A stretch of 64,000 nucleotides of DNA from Hyphomonadaceae bacterium (GTDB lineage: Bacteria > Pseudomonadota > Alphaproteobacteria > Caulobacterales > Hyphomonadaceae). Positions 24,501 to 33,340 of this stretch are shown here, piece by piece. The position numbers and the translations under genes are program-made. The first letter of the stretch is position 1, and each line of letters begins with the position of its first letter. The notes beneath the pieces were generated by a model, which made no database searches, was not told the origin of the DNA, and saw only the letters and a program-made list of their open reading frames with translations. The DNA is taken from the NCBI GenBank assembly GCA_028285145.1, contig JANQQC010000062.1, positions 119,478 through 183,477 of the forward strand, in the 5' to 3' direction.

Positions 24501-26854
24501 ATTCGGCCCTCAAACAGCTGCGGCGTGTAAAACTTGGCAGTCACCTGCGTGCGAGGACCCGCCGGCCTGACACTCTCGATCGAGACATCCCGCAGAAAAT
24601 CCTCGGTCTGGCCCCACGCGATCAGCGTCGAAACAGAGCGCCCGTCGCAGACGAGCTCAACATCGGGCTCCGCCGCCAGCGTCAGGGTCTTGGCACCATC
24701 GCCAGACGCAGCCAGGACCTCGCCTGCGCGCCCGTCCTGATCACGCAGACAGACCCAGCAATCGCCGTCCGGAACCGTACCGCGCGTCACTGTCAGCGCG
24801 CTGCCATGATGGCTGGCAAGCTGTGATCCGGCACCCCAATCGAACAGCGGGAAGGCAACACCCACGCGGTCTAGGCGCGCGAAACTGAGCGCGTCCCATT
24901 CCATCGCGAATGAGACATCAACATTGCGCAGCTGCTCTTGCAGCCAGAAGTAACGCGCGAGCGAGAGCGCCTCGTCATCATCTGTCATGCCGCGCACGCG
25001 CACCCGCTTCGGACGGATGGCTTGATCGGGCCACAAGGCCTCGCGCTTGCCAAACGTCTCCCGGTCAGAGTACTCGACAAGGTAACCATCATGACGGCCC
25101 TCACCCCGAAACAACACATCCAGTTTGAACGAACCCGTCGCGATATTGTCAGGCGTCACGATCGAGCGGCGGACCGGCCGGGGCCCGTCCTCGACGATGG
25201 TCAGGCGCGCGCCGAGCGGCATTGGCTGAGCGTACCCGACAAGACACACCGCCTTCATCGCCTCAAACAGCGTCGTTTCCTGATCGAACACACCATTGAA
25301 GCCTGATCGGCTCTGCTGGCTGGCCCGGAACGCCGCAAAGCCATCAGCGCTCAGCCGATCCACGGACTGCGCCGCGCCATAGCGAGGATCACGAACCATA
25401 TCAGCGATCACATCAGCAGGGTTGGCGCTGAACACGGGCGCCCCCCCGTCGAACGGCTCAATGAGCCGCTTGGTGACCGCGAAAATCTTGTTCTGCGACG
25501 AGCCCGACAAGGCTTGCGCCGCCGTGATCCGCACAGCGAGCAGCGAGACCTCGCCATAGGCCGGCGATCCGTCATCGACCAGAAACGCTTTCAGCCCTGA
25601 CCAGATCGTTCGATCCGTCTCGCGCTCAAGCTCTTGAAAGTCCGTCCGGCGCAGCGACACCTGATAGCGCGCCGGCGTCAGACCAGAAATCACATAGGTG
25701 CGCCGCTGCGGGTCAACCGTCGCGGCCGTCTCGGCAAATGTGCGCGTGAAGGCTGCGCCCGCCGCCTCACCCTCATCGTCGATCGGTTGGACAGTCGCCG
25801 TGAGCTCTATTGTCCAGTCCTGCAGATTGCCCTCATCATCGCGATTATGCAGCCCCCCCGGCAACTCCACATCCAGCTCAATGCGATCGGCGACAGTGCC
25901 CGATGGATTGGCGGAGAACGGGCCGAGCGTCGTGGACGCGCCCGACAGGATCGCCAGATCGAACTCGCCATTGCCCGACCCCGACAGAGCGGTCGTGACC
26001 CGCACCGCCGAGCCATCAACGGACGCAACGATGTAATCGCCATTGGCGGGCGACTTGCGCACCACAAGGCGATCGCCCTGCTTGGCGCGCGACGCGATCG
26101 AGCCATCCTCAAATGTGATCGTGTCACCGGAAAACGACGCCCGGGCGCGATCCTGGAACTTGAATCGCCCGCCGAGCTCTTGTTGTGAGACATCGCCAGA
26201 CGTGACGACATTTTCGTGCATGCCGAAGGCCGCGCCGACGGGCCCGATCCGGCGCTGATGGTCATCAGGATGGAACACCTGCCACTCGACGAGCCCGTCG
26301 GGCAGCTCTGACACAGCCGTGTCACCAAGGCGCAGCCCATCCACATCGACAACGCCATGACCAAGGCTGAGCAGAAACAGCCGCGTCTCATCATTGCTGT
26401 CAAAGAACCGGTAAGACTGGCTCGCATAGTCGGGCGTCCAGACCGACCGCCCATAGCTCGCCGGAATGATGCCCCCCAGCCGCGCGGTGTTCGCCTGCTG
26501 ATTGACCGAGTAGACGCTCGCCGGATCGTCATTGGCGATGTTTCCCGGATCAACCGGCGACAAGAGCAGCGAGATGGCCACGCTGGCGGCCACGGACACG
26601 GCGACGATGATAGCGACAGTAAGCGGATCGAAACCTGCCGGCGTGAAAACAAGCGCGAGCTCGTCATCCTCACCGATCTCAGCACAGTTATAGTCCTCGA
26701 CCGCGAGGACCTCGCCATTCAAGACAGCCTGATGCGCCCGGCCGCATGGCCCATCCGGGAAATGCTCAGCCAGCCAGTCGCCAAATCGTCCGCAATACTC
26801 ATGGGGCCGAAAGCCTGACGCACCGGGTGCGTCAACCGTTATGATCCGGCCCAC
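24497..26854 (-). CDS. Tail tip / host-specificity protein (J-like)
   Basis: A 785-residue protein. Residues 70-110 contain a hydrophobic stretch (LTVAIIVAVSVAASVAISLL) followed by GNIANDDPASVYSVNQQANTARLGGIIPASYGR, a block seen in J-type tail tip proteins of alphaproteobacterial phages. Later PRYGAAQSVDRL and VCLVGYAQPMPLGARLTI also fit. It would form the tip that contacts the receptor and starts DNA release. The start is GTG at 26854, overlapping the NlpC/P60 gene by 16 bp. The palindrome at 26817-26833 lies in its first codons and encodes DAPGAS. Confidence 0.78.
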   Translation of the reverse strand: MGRIITVDAPGASGFRPHEYCGRFGDWLAEHFPDGPCGRAHQAVLNGEVLAVEDYNCAEIGEDDELALVFTPAGFDPLTVAIIVAVSVAASVAISLLLSPVDPGNIANDDPASVYSVNQQANTARLGGIIPASYGRSVWTPDYASQSYRFFDSNDETRLFLLSLGHGVVDVDGLRLGDTAVSELPDGLVEWQVFHPDDHQRRIGPVGAAFGMHENVVTSGDVSQQELGGRFKFQDRARASFSGDTITFEDGSIASRAKQGDRLVVRKSPANGDYIVASVDGSAVRVTTALSGSGNGEFDLAILSGASTTLGPFSANPSGTVADRIELDVELPGGLHNRDDEGNLQDWTIELTATVQPIDDEGEAAGAAFTRTFAETAATVDPQRRTYVISGLTPARYQVSLRRTDFQELERETDRTIWSGLKAFLVDDGSPAYGEVSLLAVRITAAQALSGSSQNKIFAVTKRLIEPFDGGAPVFSANPADVIADMVRDPRYGAAQSVDRLSADGFAAFRASQQSRSGFNGVFDQETTLFEAMKAVCLVGYAQPMPLGARLTIVEDGPRPVRRSIVTPDNIATGSFKLDVLFRGEGRHDGYLVEYSDRETFGKREALWPDQAIRPKRVRVRGMTDDDEALSLARYFWLQEQLRNVDVSFAMEWDALSFARLDRVGVAFPLFDWGAGSQLASHHGSALTVTRGTVPDGDCWVCLRDQDGRAGEVLAASGDGAKTLTLAAEPDVELVCDGRSVSTLIAWGQTEDFLRDVSIESVRPAGPRTQVTAKFYTPQLFEGRI
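26817..26833 (-). repeat. Dispersed 17-bp palindrome, copy 2
   Basis: Exact copy of the palindrome at 15911. On the minus strand, the coding direction here, it again reads with a central C. It sits at codons 8-13 of the tail-tip gene, within 22 bp of the previous gene's stop. Confidence 0.7.
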
Positions 26855-27231
26855 TTGGCAAAATCCACTTTCAGCATGCCGACCTCTTCAAGACTGCGAA
26901 ACCGCACGCCATGCGCTCGGCAAATATCGAGAACGCCGCCGGCGACACACACACCGACATGCAGCGCCGCCTCGCGACGCGGAAAGAACGCGATCGCCCC
27001 CGTCACGGGCGAGCTGTCCCGCCAATGATCAGCGTCGAAATGCGCTGCAAAAATCTCTTTCATGTCGCCCGGCCGTAGCGCCGCCTGCATCGGATCGAGC
27101 GGCACGGGCTCGCCAAGACGGCTGAGCACATCGAGCACAAGCCCCCAGCAATCGAACCGATCCGGACCCCGGCCGAGCGGCTCATAAAGCTTGATGCTGT
27201 ACCAGTCCGCCAGCTGCGGCTCAGGCGTCAC
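26839..27231 (-). CDS. NlpC/P60-type tail peptidase (K-like)
   Basis: About 130 residues from a GTG at 27231 whose GTGA overlaps the upstream stop by 4 bp. The open frame continues upstream, but that part lies over the preceding gene. FDCWGLVLDVL carries the catalytic cysteine and HVGVCVAGG the histidine. The fold is like lambda K and GTA peptidases, which cut peptidoglycan at the tail tip during entry. It is followed directly by the tail-tip gene. Confidence 0.82.
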   Translation of the reverse strand: MTPEPQLADWYSIKLYEPLGRGPDRFDCWGLVLDVLSRLGEPVPLDPMQAALRPGDMKEIFAAHFDADHWRDSSPVTGAIAFFPRREAALHVGVCVAGGVLDICRAHGVRFRSLEEVGMLKVDFAKWAGS

Positions 27232-27719
27232 CTGACAAGCCCTCGAAACAGCGAGCTGCGATACACACCGCGCGGATAAGGCAGATTGAGGAAATCCACA
27301 CTTGTCGCCGTGCCCGTGCAAGACTGTGTTGTCACAGCCAGCTTGCCGAGGCTCAGAATGATGGCCTCAATCTGACTCTGCTGGTCATCAGGCAGATAGT
27401 CATTGACCTCGACACGAATGGCCTCATCTGGCAGCGACGCGGCCGCGAGAATCTCACTCGAGAACTCAGCCCCGGAATTGAACAGCGACAGTTTGAGGTC
27501 CGCTTTTCCGGCGGCTGAAAGCTCCGGTCGCTCAACCTCAAACGGGTGCGGCTGAAAGGTGACCACCCCAAAACTTGTTTCACCGTCAAACGCGGTCGGG
27601 CTGCTGGTCAGGTGCCAGTCCCGCGAAAACCGCGAATGCGTCAGGCTGAGCCCTGTGCGGCCGACTTCGCCGACCGGCGCGGACGCCCACATGCGTTCCA
27701 TACGCGGCGTGAGCGGCAT
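27228..27719 (-). CDS. Phage tail protein, DUF1833-like (L-like position)
   Basis: A 163-residue protein starting MPLTPRMERMWASAPVGE. A beta-rich body leads to the C-terminal YPRGVYRSSLFRGL, which resembles the end of DUF1833 minor tail proteins. The order tape measure, this protein, NlpC/P60, tail tip matches M/L-K-J in lambda-type tails. The start is 2 bp after the tape measure stop. A longer frame upstream is only antisense-free overlap with the tape measure gene. Confidence 0.68.
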   Translation of the reverse strand: MPLTPRMERMWASAPVGEVGRTGLSLTHSRFSRDWHLTSSPTAFDGETSFGVVTFQPHPFEVERPELSAAGKADLKLSLFNSGAEFSSEILAAASLPDEAIRVEVNDYLPDDQQSQIEAIILSLGKLAVTTQSCTGTATSVDFLNLPYPRGVYRSSLFRGLVR

Positions 27720-27720
27720 A

Positions 27721-30700
27721 TCAGACGCCCTGACGCGCCGTGCCGTAAGCGCCCTCGATCGCGCCTGACAGCACACCGCCACCGCGCGCGACATCCTGCG
27801 CGGCAACCCCCGGGACTGCAGCCAGGATGTCCGCCTTTTGGCGATCCAGCATGGCCGCAATGTCGGGCATCACGCTGGCATCGATCGGCCCATTGAAAAT
27901 GGCGCGCGCATCGATGCTGGGCCCAGTGCGAAGCGCCGGCGGGGCGATGAAAGAGTTGTCCGCGAGGATCGGCGTTGAGGCCACAAACCCGCCGGCCTGA
28001 TAGCCGCGCAGCCGCTTGATGGCGTCAGGATTGCGCCGCAGCCATTCCAGCCGGTCGACGCCGATCCGGCGCACGGACGGCGCGTCATAGACAAACTCAT
28101 TGGCATGCACGACGCCGGCAACCGCATCATCGCGTGCCGCAAAGCCAGTATGACCGCCGCCCTGAAACCCTCTCGCATTGGTCAACAGCGCTGTCGCCTG
28201 CGCGACCTGCCCCGTGACGGCCGCAATGATTGGCAGGTTTTGCGGGAAGCCGACAGAGATCGCCTTGGCGATACCCTGAGCCGCCGCGATGCCGAGCTCG
28301 GCCACTGCAAAGCCGCGTTGCAAGACGAGGAACGCCCGCACAGCATCATTTTGCTCGCCCAGCGTATCACTGAGAATGTCGGCCACATTGCCAAAGATGT
28401 CTGCCGTATCGCGAGCATAGGACTGCAGCCGCTCGCTCTGAATCTGCTGAATGCGCTCAAGGGCCTCAGCCTGAATCGCAACGATCTCGGCCTGCGCCTC
28501 GCGGTGCAACTCGATTTCCTGACCATAAGCTGCGCGGATCGCGTCGATCCGGGCAGCGGCGAGGTCCTGAATTCGGGCGATCTCACGCGCGAAACCGTCC
28601 TCATCCTGTTCGCTGAAGTCCCGGCCGTCGAGCAGAGCCCGATCGCGAATCTCTGCGAGGACAGCCTGATGCTCCTCCTCGAGCGCCTGTAGCGCCCGGT
28701 CTTTGAGCCGCTCATCCTCGATCTCGGCCTCGATCTGGGCCCGGCGCGCTTCAGTCTCTCGCTCTATCAGCGACAGCGTGCGGCCGAGCGCCGTATCTCG
28801 CGCCGCCTCGACCTCAGCGACGAGCTGCAGCTGCTCATTGTAGCGCTTCGCCTCAGCCTCGCGCTGTTTCTCTGTGGCCTCAGCTTCCTCAGCGGCGACT
28901 TCGGCGAGCTCCGCCCGATAGACGAGCTCTGCATCGAGCCGCGCCTTGTCGGCCTGCGCCTGTGTCAGCTTTGCATTGTCGATCGCCTCGAGCCGCGCCT
29001 GATAGGTGCGCTCGATCTGCTGTCGCTCGGTCTCGAACGTTGACCGTATGGCTTTCTCGAGCTCGTCGAGAATCTTGATTGTCTTCTCGCCGTCCTCCGC
29101 ATCAGTCGCGGTTGGCGTCGGTGTCGTCGTTTCACCAAACTGCTCAACGAGCGCGCCACGCAGCTGCTCGGTCGCTGCCTTGAGGTCGCCGCTCAACAGG
29201 CTTCGCCGGATCGAAGCGGCCGCCTCATCGCCGACGCTGCCATAGGCCAGCTGCAGACGCTGCTCAAGCAAGGCCACATCCTGTCGGGCCTGATCGAGCG
29301 CCTCGCGCTGCGTGTCGGGCAAAGTGATCGGCGTGACAGGACCACCGCCAAAGGTCGGCACAGTCACATCAGCGGCGAGCTCCGCGCCGCGCGACTGTTC
29401 CTCAAGCTCATCGAGGATCGCCTGCGACTCGCGCAGCTGACTTTGCAGGGCCGTCAGGTCGTTGAGGAACTGCGCAACGGTCGCATCATTCAACGCCTGC
29501 GTGACGCTCGCAATGGATGCCGCTAGCTGCTCGACGGGCCCGATACTGTCTGCCGCCTGATCACCAATCTTTGCAAGCGGCTTCTCGTGATCGACATAGC
29601 GGCCGGTGCGCTCGAGCACGTCGGCCGTACTGGCCGAAGCGCTTTCGAGGCGGCTGAAGACGGTCTCAACGCGGCCAGCCTGAAGCAGGACAGCAGCAAG
29701 CGCGCCAGCGAGCAAAGTCGCACCGATCACTAGGGGGCCGCCGAAACCCTTCGACACAGCATTGAGAAGGACGATCGCGCGCTGCAGCCCGGTGACGCCC
29801 TTGGTCATGCCAGTGAGCCCGCTGATCACTGCTGCCGCAGCCTGCGCACCAAAGAATCCCGTGAGCGCCGCCGCGCCGATCACCAAGGCGTCGGTCAGTG
29901 TGTCGAGATTGTCAGCGACGAAGTTGATGTTGCTGGCGAGGCCCTGAGCCGCGTTGATGGCGACATCATTGGTGCCGATGTACTCCACCAGCTTGTTATT
30001 GAGCCGGTTGAACGCTTCGGTCGGGCCCTGATCAAGCGTGAGAAACTCTTCCCGAATCTTCTCGGTCTGCGACAACAGCCCGCCGAACAGCTCGCCACCT
30101 GACACGTTGCCGGCCGCGATTTCCTGTCGAAGCTTGGCCACAGAGCCGCCGGCCCCGTCCACCCCGTCGGCGAAGGCCTGCGCGAGGCGCGGTGTGCCCT
30201 CGACAACGGAATTGAATTCCTGGAGCTGGACACGCGGGCTCGCGATCGCCTGACTGAGCTGGATGAATGCACCCGTCAGGGCGGCCGTGCCATTATTGGC
30301 GAGCGCGCCGCCCTTCGACACTGTTTCAACAAAGGCGAACACATCGGATCGCGAGCGGCCGAGGTCCTTCGCCGCACGAGCGGCAGCGCCCGTCAGACTG
30401 CCAAGCTCTTCCATCGGCACGCCGGCATCATTGGCGACCGCGTTGAGATCCGATGTCGCCGCTAGCGCCGGGCCCAGCACATTCGAATATTGTTGGATTG
30501 TGTTCTTCGTGTTCCGCCACGCTTCCTCATACTCGCGAACCTGCCGGGCCGCGACGCCGATCGCCACAGCAGCAACAGCGCGGCGCAGGTCCCGGCTGAG
30601 CTGATTGGCCTGACGCTTGATAACGCGAGTTGTGCGACGAAGGGCGCGCTCGTTTCGAGCATACATCGCCTCGAGGCGGTTGCCATACTGGATTGTGGCG

Positions 30701-30762
30701 CGCTCGAGGCGATCAAGATTGGCGGTGAAAACGGTTTCGATCTCTTGCCGGTCAATCGTCAT
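27721..30762 (-). CDS. Tail length tape measure protein
   Basis: A 1013-residue protein. The N-terminal 220 residues include NLDRLERATIQYGNRLEAMYARNERALRR and the block LGSLTGAAARAAKDLGRSRSD, typical of the tape measure domain. A hydrophobic region (about 290-365, with LVIGATLLAGALAAVLLQAG) may be ejected into the membrane, and a long coiled coil of charged heptads follows (about 550-830). The C-terminus has GFQGGGHTGFAARDD, common in such proteins. At a typical 1.5 Å per residue the tail would be about 150 nm. The start overlaps the chaperone frameshift product stop as ATGA. Confidence 0.9.
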   Translation of the reverse strand: MTIDRQEIETVFTANLDRLERATIQYGNRLEAMYARNERALRRTTRVIKRQANQLSRDLRRAVAAVAIGVAARQVREYEEAWRNTKNTIQQYSNVLGPALAATSDLNAVANDAGVPMEELGSLTGAAARAAKDLGRSRSDVFAFVETVSKGGALANNGTAALTGAFIQLSQAIASPRVQLQEFNSVVEGTPRLAQAFADGVDGAGGSVAKLRQEIAAGNVSGGELFGGLLSQTEKIREEFLTLDQGPTEAFNRLNNKLVEYIGTNDVAINAAQGLASNINFVADNLDTLTDALVIGAAALTGFFGAQAAAAVISGLTGMTKGVTGLQRAIVLLNAVSKGFGGPLVIGATLLAGALAAVLLQAGRVETVFSRLESASASTADVLERTGRYVDHEKPLAKIGDQAADSIGPVEQLAASIASVTQALNDATVAQFLNDLTALQSQLRESQAILDELEEQSRGAELAADVTVPTFGGGPVTPITLPDTQREALDQARQDVALLEQRLQLAYGSVGDEAAASIRRSLLSGDLKAATEQLRGALVEQFGETTTPTPTATDAEDGEKTIKILDELEKAIRSTFETERQQIERTYQARLEAIDNAKLTQAQADKARLDAELVYRAELAEVAAEEAEATEKQREAEAKRYNEQLQLVAEVEAARDTALGRTLSLIERETEARRAQIEAEIEDERLKDRALQALEEEHQAVLAEIRDRALLDGRDFSEQDEDGFAREIARIQDLAAARIDAIRAAYGQEIELHREAQAEIVAIQAEALERIQQIQSERLQSYARDTADIFGNVADILSDTLGEQNDAVRAFLVLQRGFAVAELGIAAAQGIAKAISVGFPQNLPIIAAVTGQVAQATALLTNARGFQGGGHTGFAARDDAVAGVVHANEFVYDAPSVRRIGVDRLEWLRRNPDAIKRLRGYQAGGFVASTPILADNSFIAPPALRTGPSIDARAIFNGPIDASVMPDIAAMLDRQKADILAAVPGVAAQDVARGGGVLSGAIEGAYGTARQGV

Positions 30763-31357
30763 TGGTCGAACTCCCCGGACTCGAGCTGCGCAAGCAGCGC
30801 CTGTGAAGGCGGCGGCGCTTTTGGTTTGTTGTCAGGATCGGCAAGGCGGGCATTGATCGTCGCAAGCCCGGTCAGCGTGCGGATCATTTGGGCGAAGGGG
30901 ACCGCTTTGAAGTCTTTCGGCGCGAGGCCTTCTTTGGCGAGCCCGCCCCAGACGGCCGAGAAGTTGATGCGGCCGTTTTCGAGCTGGGCGAAGCCGCCGG
31001 CGTCTCCGCCGGTTCCGGCTTTCCCAACACGCCGGGCGTCACCTCGTCTTCAGCCATTTGAAACGAAGACCACGCCTCATCGAGGATGAGCTGCGTGATC
31101 TGGCGTGCCCAGTCAAAGCGGCTGGGCACGACGTAGGTCGCTGTCAGCTTCAGGGCGTCCTGCTCAGCAAGACCTGCCCCCTTAAGGCCGCACAAGAAAA
31201 CAAGCGTGATTTCCCGCGTTGTGCAGGTGCTGAGCATGGCGCGCTCAAGCAGCGCGCCAAGCCCCATATTGAAGGTGGACTCGAGCTCGTCGACGCCCGG
31301 GCCATCCAGACAAAATTCGTGAATATCAATGCCCAGATAGGCCCGAACGCCGCTCAT
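30759..31357 (-). CDS. Tail assembly chaperone, -1 frameshift fusion (GT-like)
   Basis: If ribosomes slip back one base at GGGAAAG (31025-31019), the first 113 codons are joined to 86 more that end at 30759, giving 199 residues. The added part, starting AGTGGDAGGFAQLENGRINF and including FSAVWGGLAKEGLAPKD and ending LLAQLESGEFDQ, is clearly protein-like. It has no ATG of its own, and its stop overlaps the tape measure start by 4 bp. This reproduces lambda gpG-T, which coats the tape measure during tail assembly. Confidence 0.82.
30884..31357 (-). CDS. Tail assembly chaperone, short product (G-like)
   Basis: A 157-residue protein whose first 110 residues (GIDIHEFCLDGPGVDELEST and on) form the folded part. 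The rest is a low-complexity Ser/Ala/Lys tail. It lies between the tail tube and tape measure genes, exactly where lambda G lies. Codons 111-113 contain the slippery heptamer GGGAAAG, and a second frame starting there encodes a well-formed domain. The low-complexity tail is what would be expected of a frame under weak constraint beyond a frameshift site. Confidence 0.8.
   Translation of the reverse strand: MSGVRAYLGIDIHEFCLDGPGVDELESTFNMGLGALLERAMLSTCTTREITLVFLCGLKGAGLAEQDALKLTATYVVPSRFDWARQITQLILDEAWSSFQMAEDEVTPGVLGKPEPAETPAASPSSKTAASTSRPSGAGSPKKASRRKTSKRSPSPK
31019..31025 (-). other. Programmed -1 ribosomal frameshift site
   Basis: On the minus strand the heptamer GGGAAAG is in register as G GGA AAG relative to the chaperone frame (GGA is codon 112). 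It is the same heptamer used in lambda G-T. The frame reached after slippage stays open for 86 codons and ends at the tape measure start. Confidence 0.82.
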
Positions 31358-31821
31358 CAGACGACAGCGCCCGTGGTGTAGGTCATAGCCCCATCAAAAT
31401 CGAGCGTCGAATTGAGGCTCATGGGCTGATCGTACCCGGCGGCGACCGTGTTCATCGTGTATTGCGCCGCGCCAGAGTAGGTAAAGGCGATCGCACCCAT
31501 CGTGCCGTCAGCCTCAGGCTGATACGCCTCGAGCCGAATGTTCTTCGTCGTGTCGCCGCGATGCCACGCATCGAGACGCCCAAACACAGCCTCAGACGTC
31601 ACATAGGCGTCGCCTGTGATCTGGTCAGTGAGGGACTGCAAGGCCCGCTTGGTTTGCGGCGGATCATCGGGCGTGTCGCACGACGGCACGACATACTCAG
31701 ACCGCTGCTTGGAACGACTGATCGACTGCGTGTTCTGGAAGATGCAAACACGCTCGAAAGTGCCCGGCGTGTCATCGCTTTCGACTTTCAGCAGCACATG
31801 CTTGCCCTGAAATTCACTCAT
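31357..31821 (-). CDS. Phage major tail tube protein
   Basis: A 154-residue protein from the ATG at 31821, which has GGAG 6 bp upstream. MSEFQGKHVLLKVESDDTPG and FERVCIFQNTQSISRSKQ match tail tube proteins of HK97-like and GTA-like tails, and the TTKNIRLEAYQPEADG and ISYSGAAQYT-type segments fit the beta-barrel. It forms the stacked rings of the tail. The next gene is the tail assembly chaperone, sharing a TGATG. Confidence 0.85.
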   Translation of the reverse strand: MSEFQGKHVLLKVESDDTPGTFERVCIFQNTQSISRSKQRSEYVVPSCDTPDDPPQTKRALQSLTDQITGDAYVTSEAVFGRLDAWHRGDTTKNIRLEAYQPEADGTMGAIAFTYSGAAQYTMNTVAAGYDQPMSLNSTLDFDGAMTYTTGAVV

Positions 31822-31836
31822 GGGAATCTCCATATT

Positions 31837-31860
31837 GAAAGGCCGCCCAACCCGGGCGGC
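31837..31860 (-). terminator. Weak terminator or mRNA hairpin before the tail tube gene
   Basis: Read leftward, GCCGCCC and GGGCGGC form a perfect 7-bp stem with a 5-nt loop, then CTTTC. The short T-run makes it a weak terminator. It could instead stabilise the 5' end of the very abundant tail tube mRNA. Confidence 0.5.
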
Positions 31861-31891
31861 AGGGGTTTAGGGCAAGCGCCCCGGCAAACGG

Positions 31892-32317
31892 TCAGAGAAT
31901 GGTGACCGAATAGGTGAAGCGGACCACGCCCATCATCAGGCGGCGGTCCTCGTTAAACTCGACATGCGTGAGGTCGTGTGATCGATCCCCGATCGACAAC
32001 CCAGCCGGCGCAACCAGTCTCCGCAGCCGCGCCTCGACGGCCTCAGTGATGGCAGCCAGCTGCAGAATGTTGCGCCGAGTATTGCCGATAATCGTCGCCT
32101 GCAGCTCAAATTGAAATCGGTCAGCGCACCGATCGGGCGCACTGACCCGTCGCGCGACAGGGAAATAAACGGCCGTCGGCGGCGGCGCGCGGCGTTCGCC
32201 ATACTGCGGGACAGTCGTCAAAACCTCGACTTCATCGGAACCAAACGCAGCAAGCACACCATCATCCGCATGCACCTGATCGCGCGCCGCCTCGACGAGC
32301 GGCCCAATGACATTCAC
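31892..32317 (-). CDS. Tail terminator-like / DUF3168-like protein
   Basis: A 141-residue protein. Its place between the HK97 gp10-like gene and the tail tube gene, its size, and features such as PLVEAARDQVHAD at the start and IGDRSHDLTHVEFNEDRRLMMGVVRFTYSVTI at the end (cut here as a description of conserved strand order) fit tail terminator proteins that cap the tail tube. The family match is by general pattern and synteny and therefore tentative. Confidence 0.62.
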   Translation of the reverse strand: MNVIGPLVEAARDQVHADDGVLAAFGSDEVEVLTTVPQYGERRAPPPTAVYFPVARRVSAPDRCADRFQFELQATIIGNTRRNILQLAAITEAVEARLRRLVAPAGLSIGDRSHDLTHVEFNEDRRLMMGVVRFTYSVTIL

Positions 32318-32781
32318 GACCGGGCCCTCAACGCTGCCCGTATGCGGCGGTTCTTGATCCGGCGATACTCATTGCGGCGCAGGCGATAGGCCGCCCGGTG
32401 ATAACCGCTTGGCCGCGTTCCTGGGTGAAAGAAACCATCCGCGCCGCCCTTGCCTTTGCGCCGGCGGCGATACTTCCGGAACCCGGCCGCCGTCCCGCCA
32501 TCCAGCAGGTGCGCAAAGAAAGCGTCAGTGCCGCGATACCGGCCACCGGACACGACTTTCAGCGTGGTGCCAGCAGAGCCCGGCTGACGCTCAATCCGGA
32601 CAGTGCGCGCGACGCGGCGAGAGACCTCCCGGCCGCCGATGCGAACAACTCGCTCGAGGTCCTCGGCGATATCGAGATGCACGGCCGCAATGATCGGACG
32701 CAGGCGTGCCGGGATGCGCTTCACTTTCTGCTCGGCCCTGCGAATGCTCGCCAGCTGCAGATCAGTCTTGCGCGTCGTCAT
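32314..32781 (-). CDS. HK97 gp10-like head-tail / tail completion protein
   Basis: About 155 residues from the ATG at 32781 (32799 is also possible). It is very basic, with helix LRPIIAAVHLDIAEDLERVV, then GGRYRGTDAFFAHLLDGGTA and RPSGYHRAAYRLRRNEYRRI. The central AFFAHLLDGGT and the downstream aromatic/proline segment are reminiscent of the HK97 gp10 family. It overlaps the next gene by 4 bp (ATGA). Confidence 0.62.
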   Translation of the reverse strand: MTTRKTDLQLASIRRAEQKVKRIPARLRPIIAAVHLDIAEDLERVVRIGGREVSRRVARTVRIERQPGSAGTTLKVVSGGRYRGTDAFFAHLLDGGTAAGFRKYRRRRKGKGGADGFFHPGTRPSGYHRAAYRLRRNEYRRIKNRRIRAALRARS

Positions 32782-32989
32782 CGACAACAACGCAGGCATT
32801 GGCAGCCATCAAGCTCTCATACTGATCGCCGGGCACGCGGATCGGATCAGGCCCGGGCTTGAACTCGCGATGCCATGTTGTCGTGTCCGGCGGATCGTAG
32901 CGGTGCACCTTGGTGATGATCACGCGGCGCGATGGCGCGCGCTCGACATCCATCTCGGTTTCAGTTTCGGCTTCGGTGTCGTTTGTCAT
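32762..32989 (-). CDS. Small acidic phage protein
   Basis: A 75-residue protein with an acidic start (TNDTEAETETEMDVE), a middle RRVIITKVHRYDPPDT and an acidic end (VVVDDDAQD). No family is recognised. It overlaps the upstream head closure gene by 4 bp and lies inside the head-tail connector block. Confidence 0.6.
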   Translation of the reverse strand: MTNDTEAETETEMDVERAPSRRVIITKVHRYDPPDTTTWHREFKPGPDPIRVPGDQYESLMAANACVVVDDDAQD

Positions 32990-33339
32990 GTCACATCCTC
33001 AGGAATGGTGCCGGTCTCACAGTGGAAGGTCAGCCAGCGACCGGACTCGTCTGGCTGCGCTGGCCCGACAATCTCAAACCAGCGATTGAGCATGCCGGGA
33101 CCGGCGGTTTCATGAAGGCGGTGCGCGGTGTCCCATGTCTTGGTTTCCGCGCAGCGACGCACAGTGATCTCGTATGAGCCGACGCCGACAACGGCTTCGC
33201 CAAACTCATCCTCTCGAGGGGTAGCCGCCTTGATCGCGGCGCGACGGCCAGCGCCTTGAACGAAGCCGCCAAGGTCTGACGCTGTTTCACCCTGTCGCTT
33301 GTAGACCTCGACGCGATGGCGAAGCTGGCCAGCATACAT
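32986..33339 (-). CDS. Phage head closure / head-tail adaptor protein
   Basis: A 117-residue protein starting MYAGQLRHRVEVYKRQ, the almost universal opening of SPP1 gp16/HK97 head closure proteins. GSYEITVRRCAETKTWDTAHRL and the WFEIVGPAQPDESGRWLTF strand pattern complete the small beta barrel. It seals the portal vertex and joins the tail. The stop overlaps the next start by 4 bp. Confidence 0.85.
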   Translation of the reverse strand: MYAGQLRHRVEVYKRQGETASDLGGFVQGAGRRAAIKAATPREDEFGEAVVGVGSYEITVRRCAETKTWDTAHRLHETAGPGMLNRWFEIVGPAQPDESGRWLTFHCETGTIPEDVT

Positions 33340-33340
33340 G

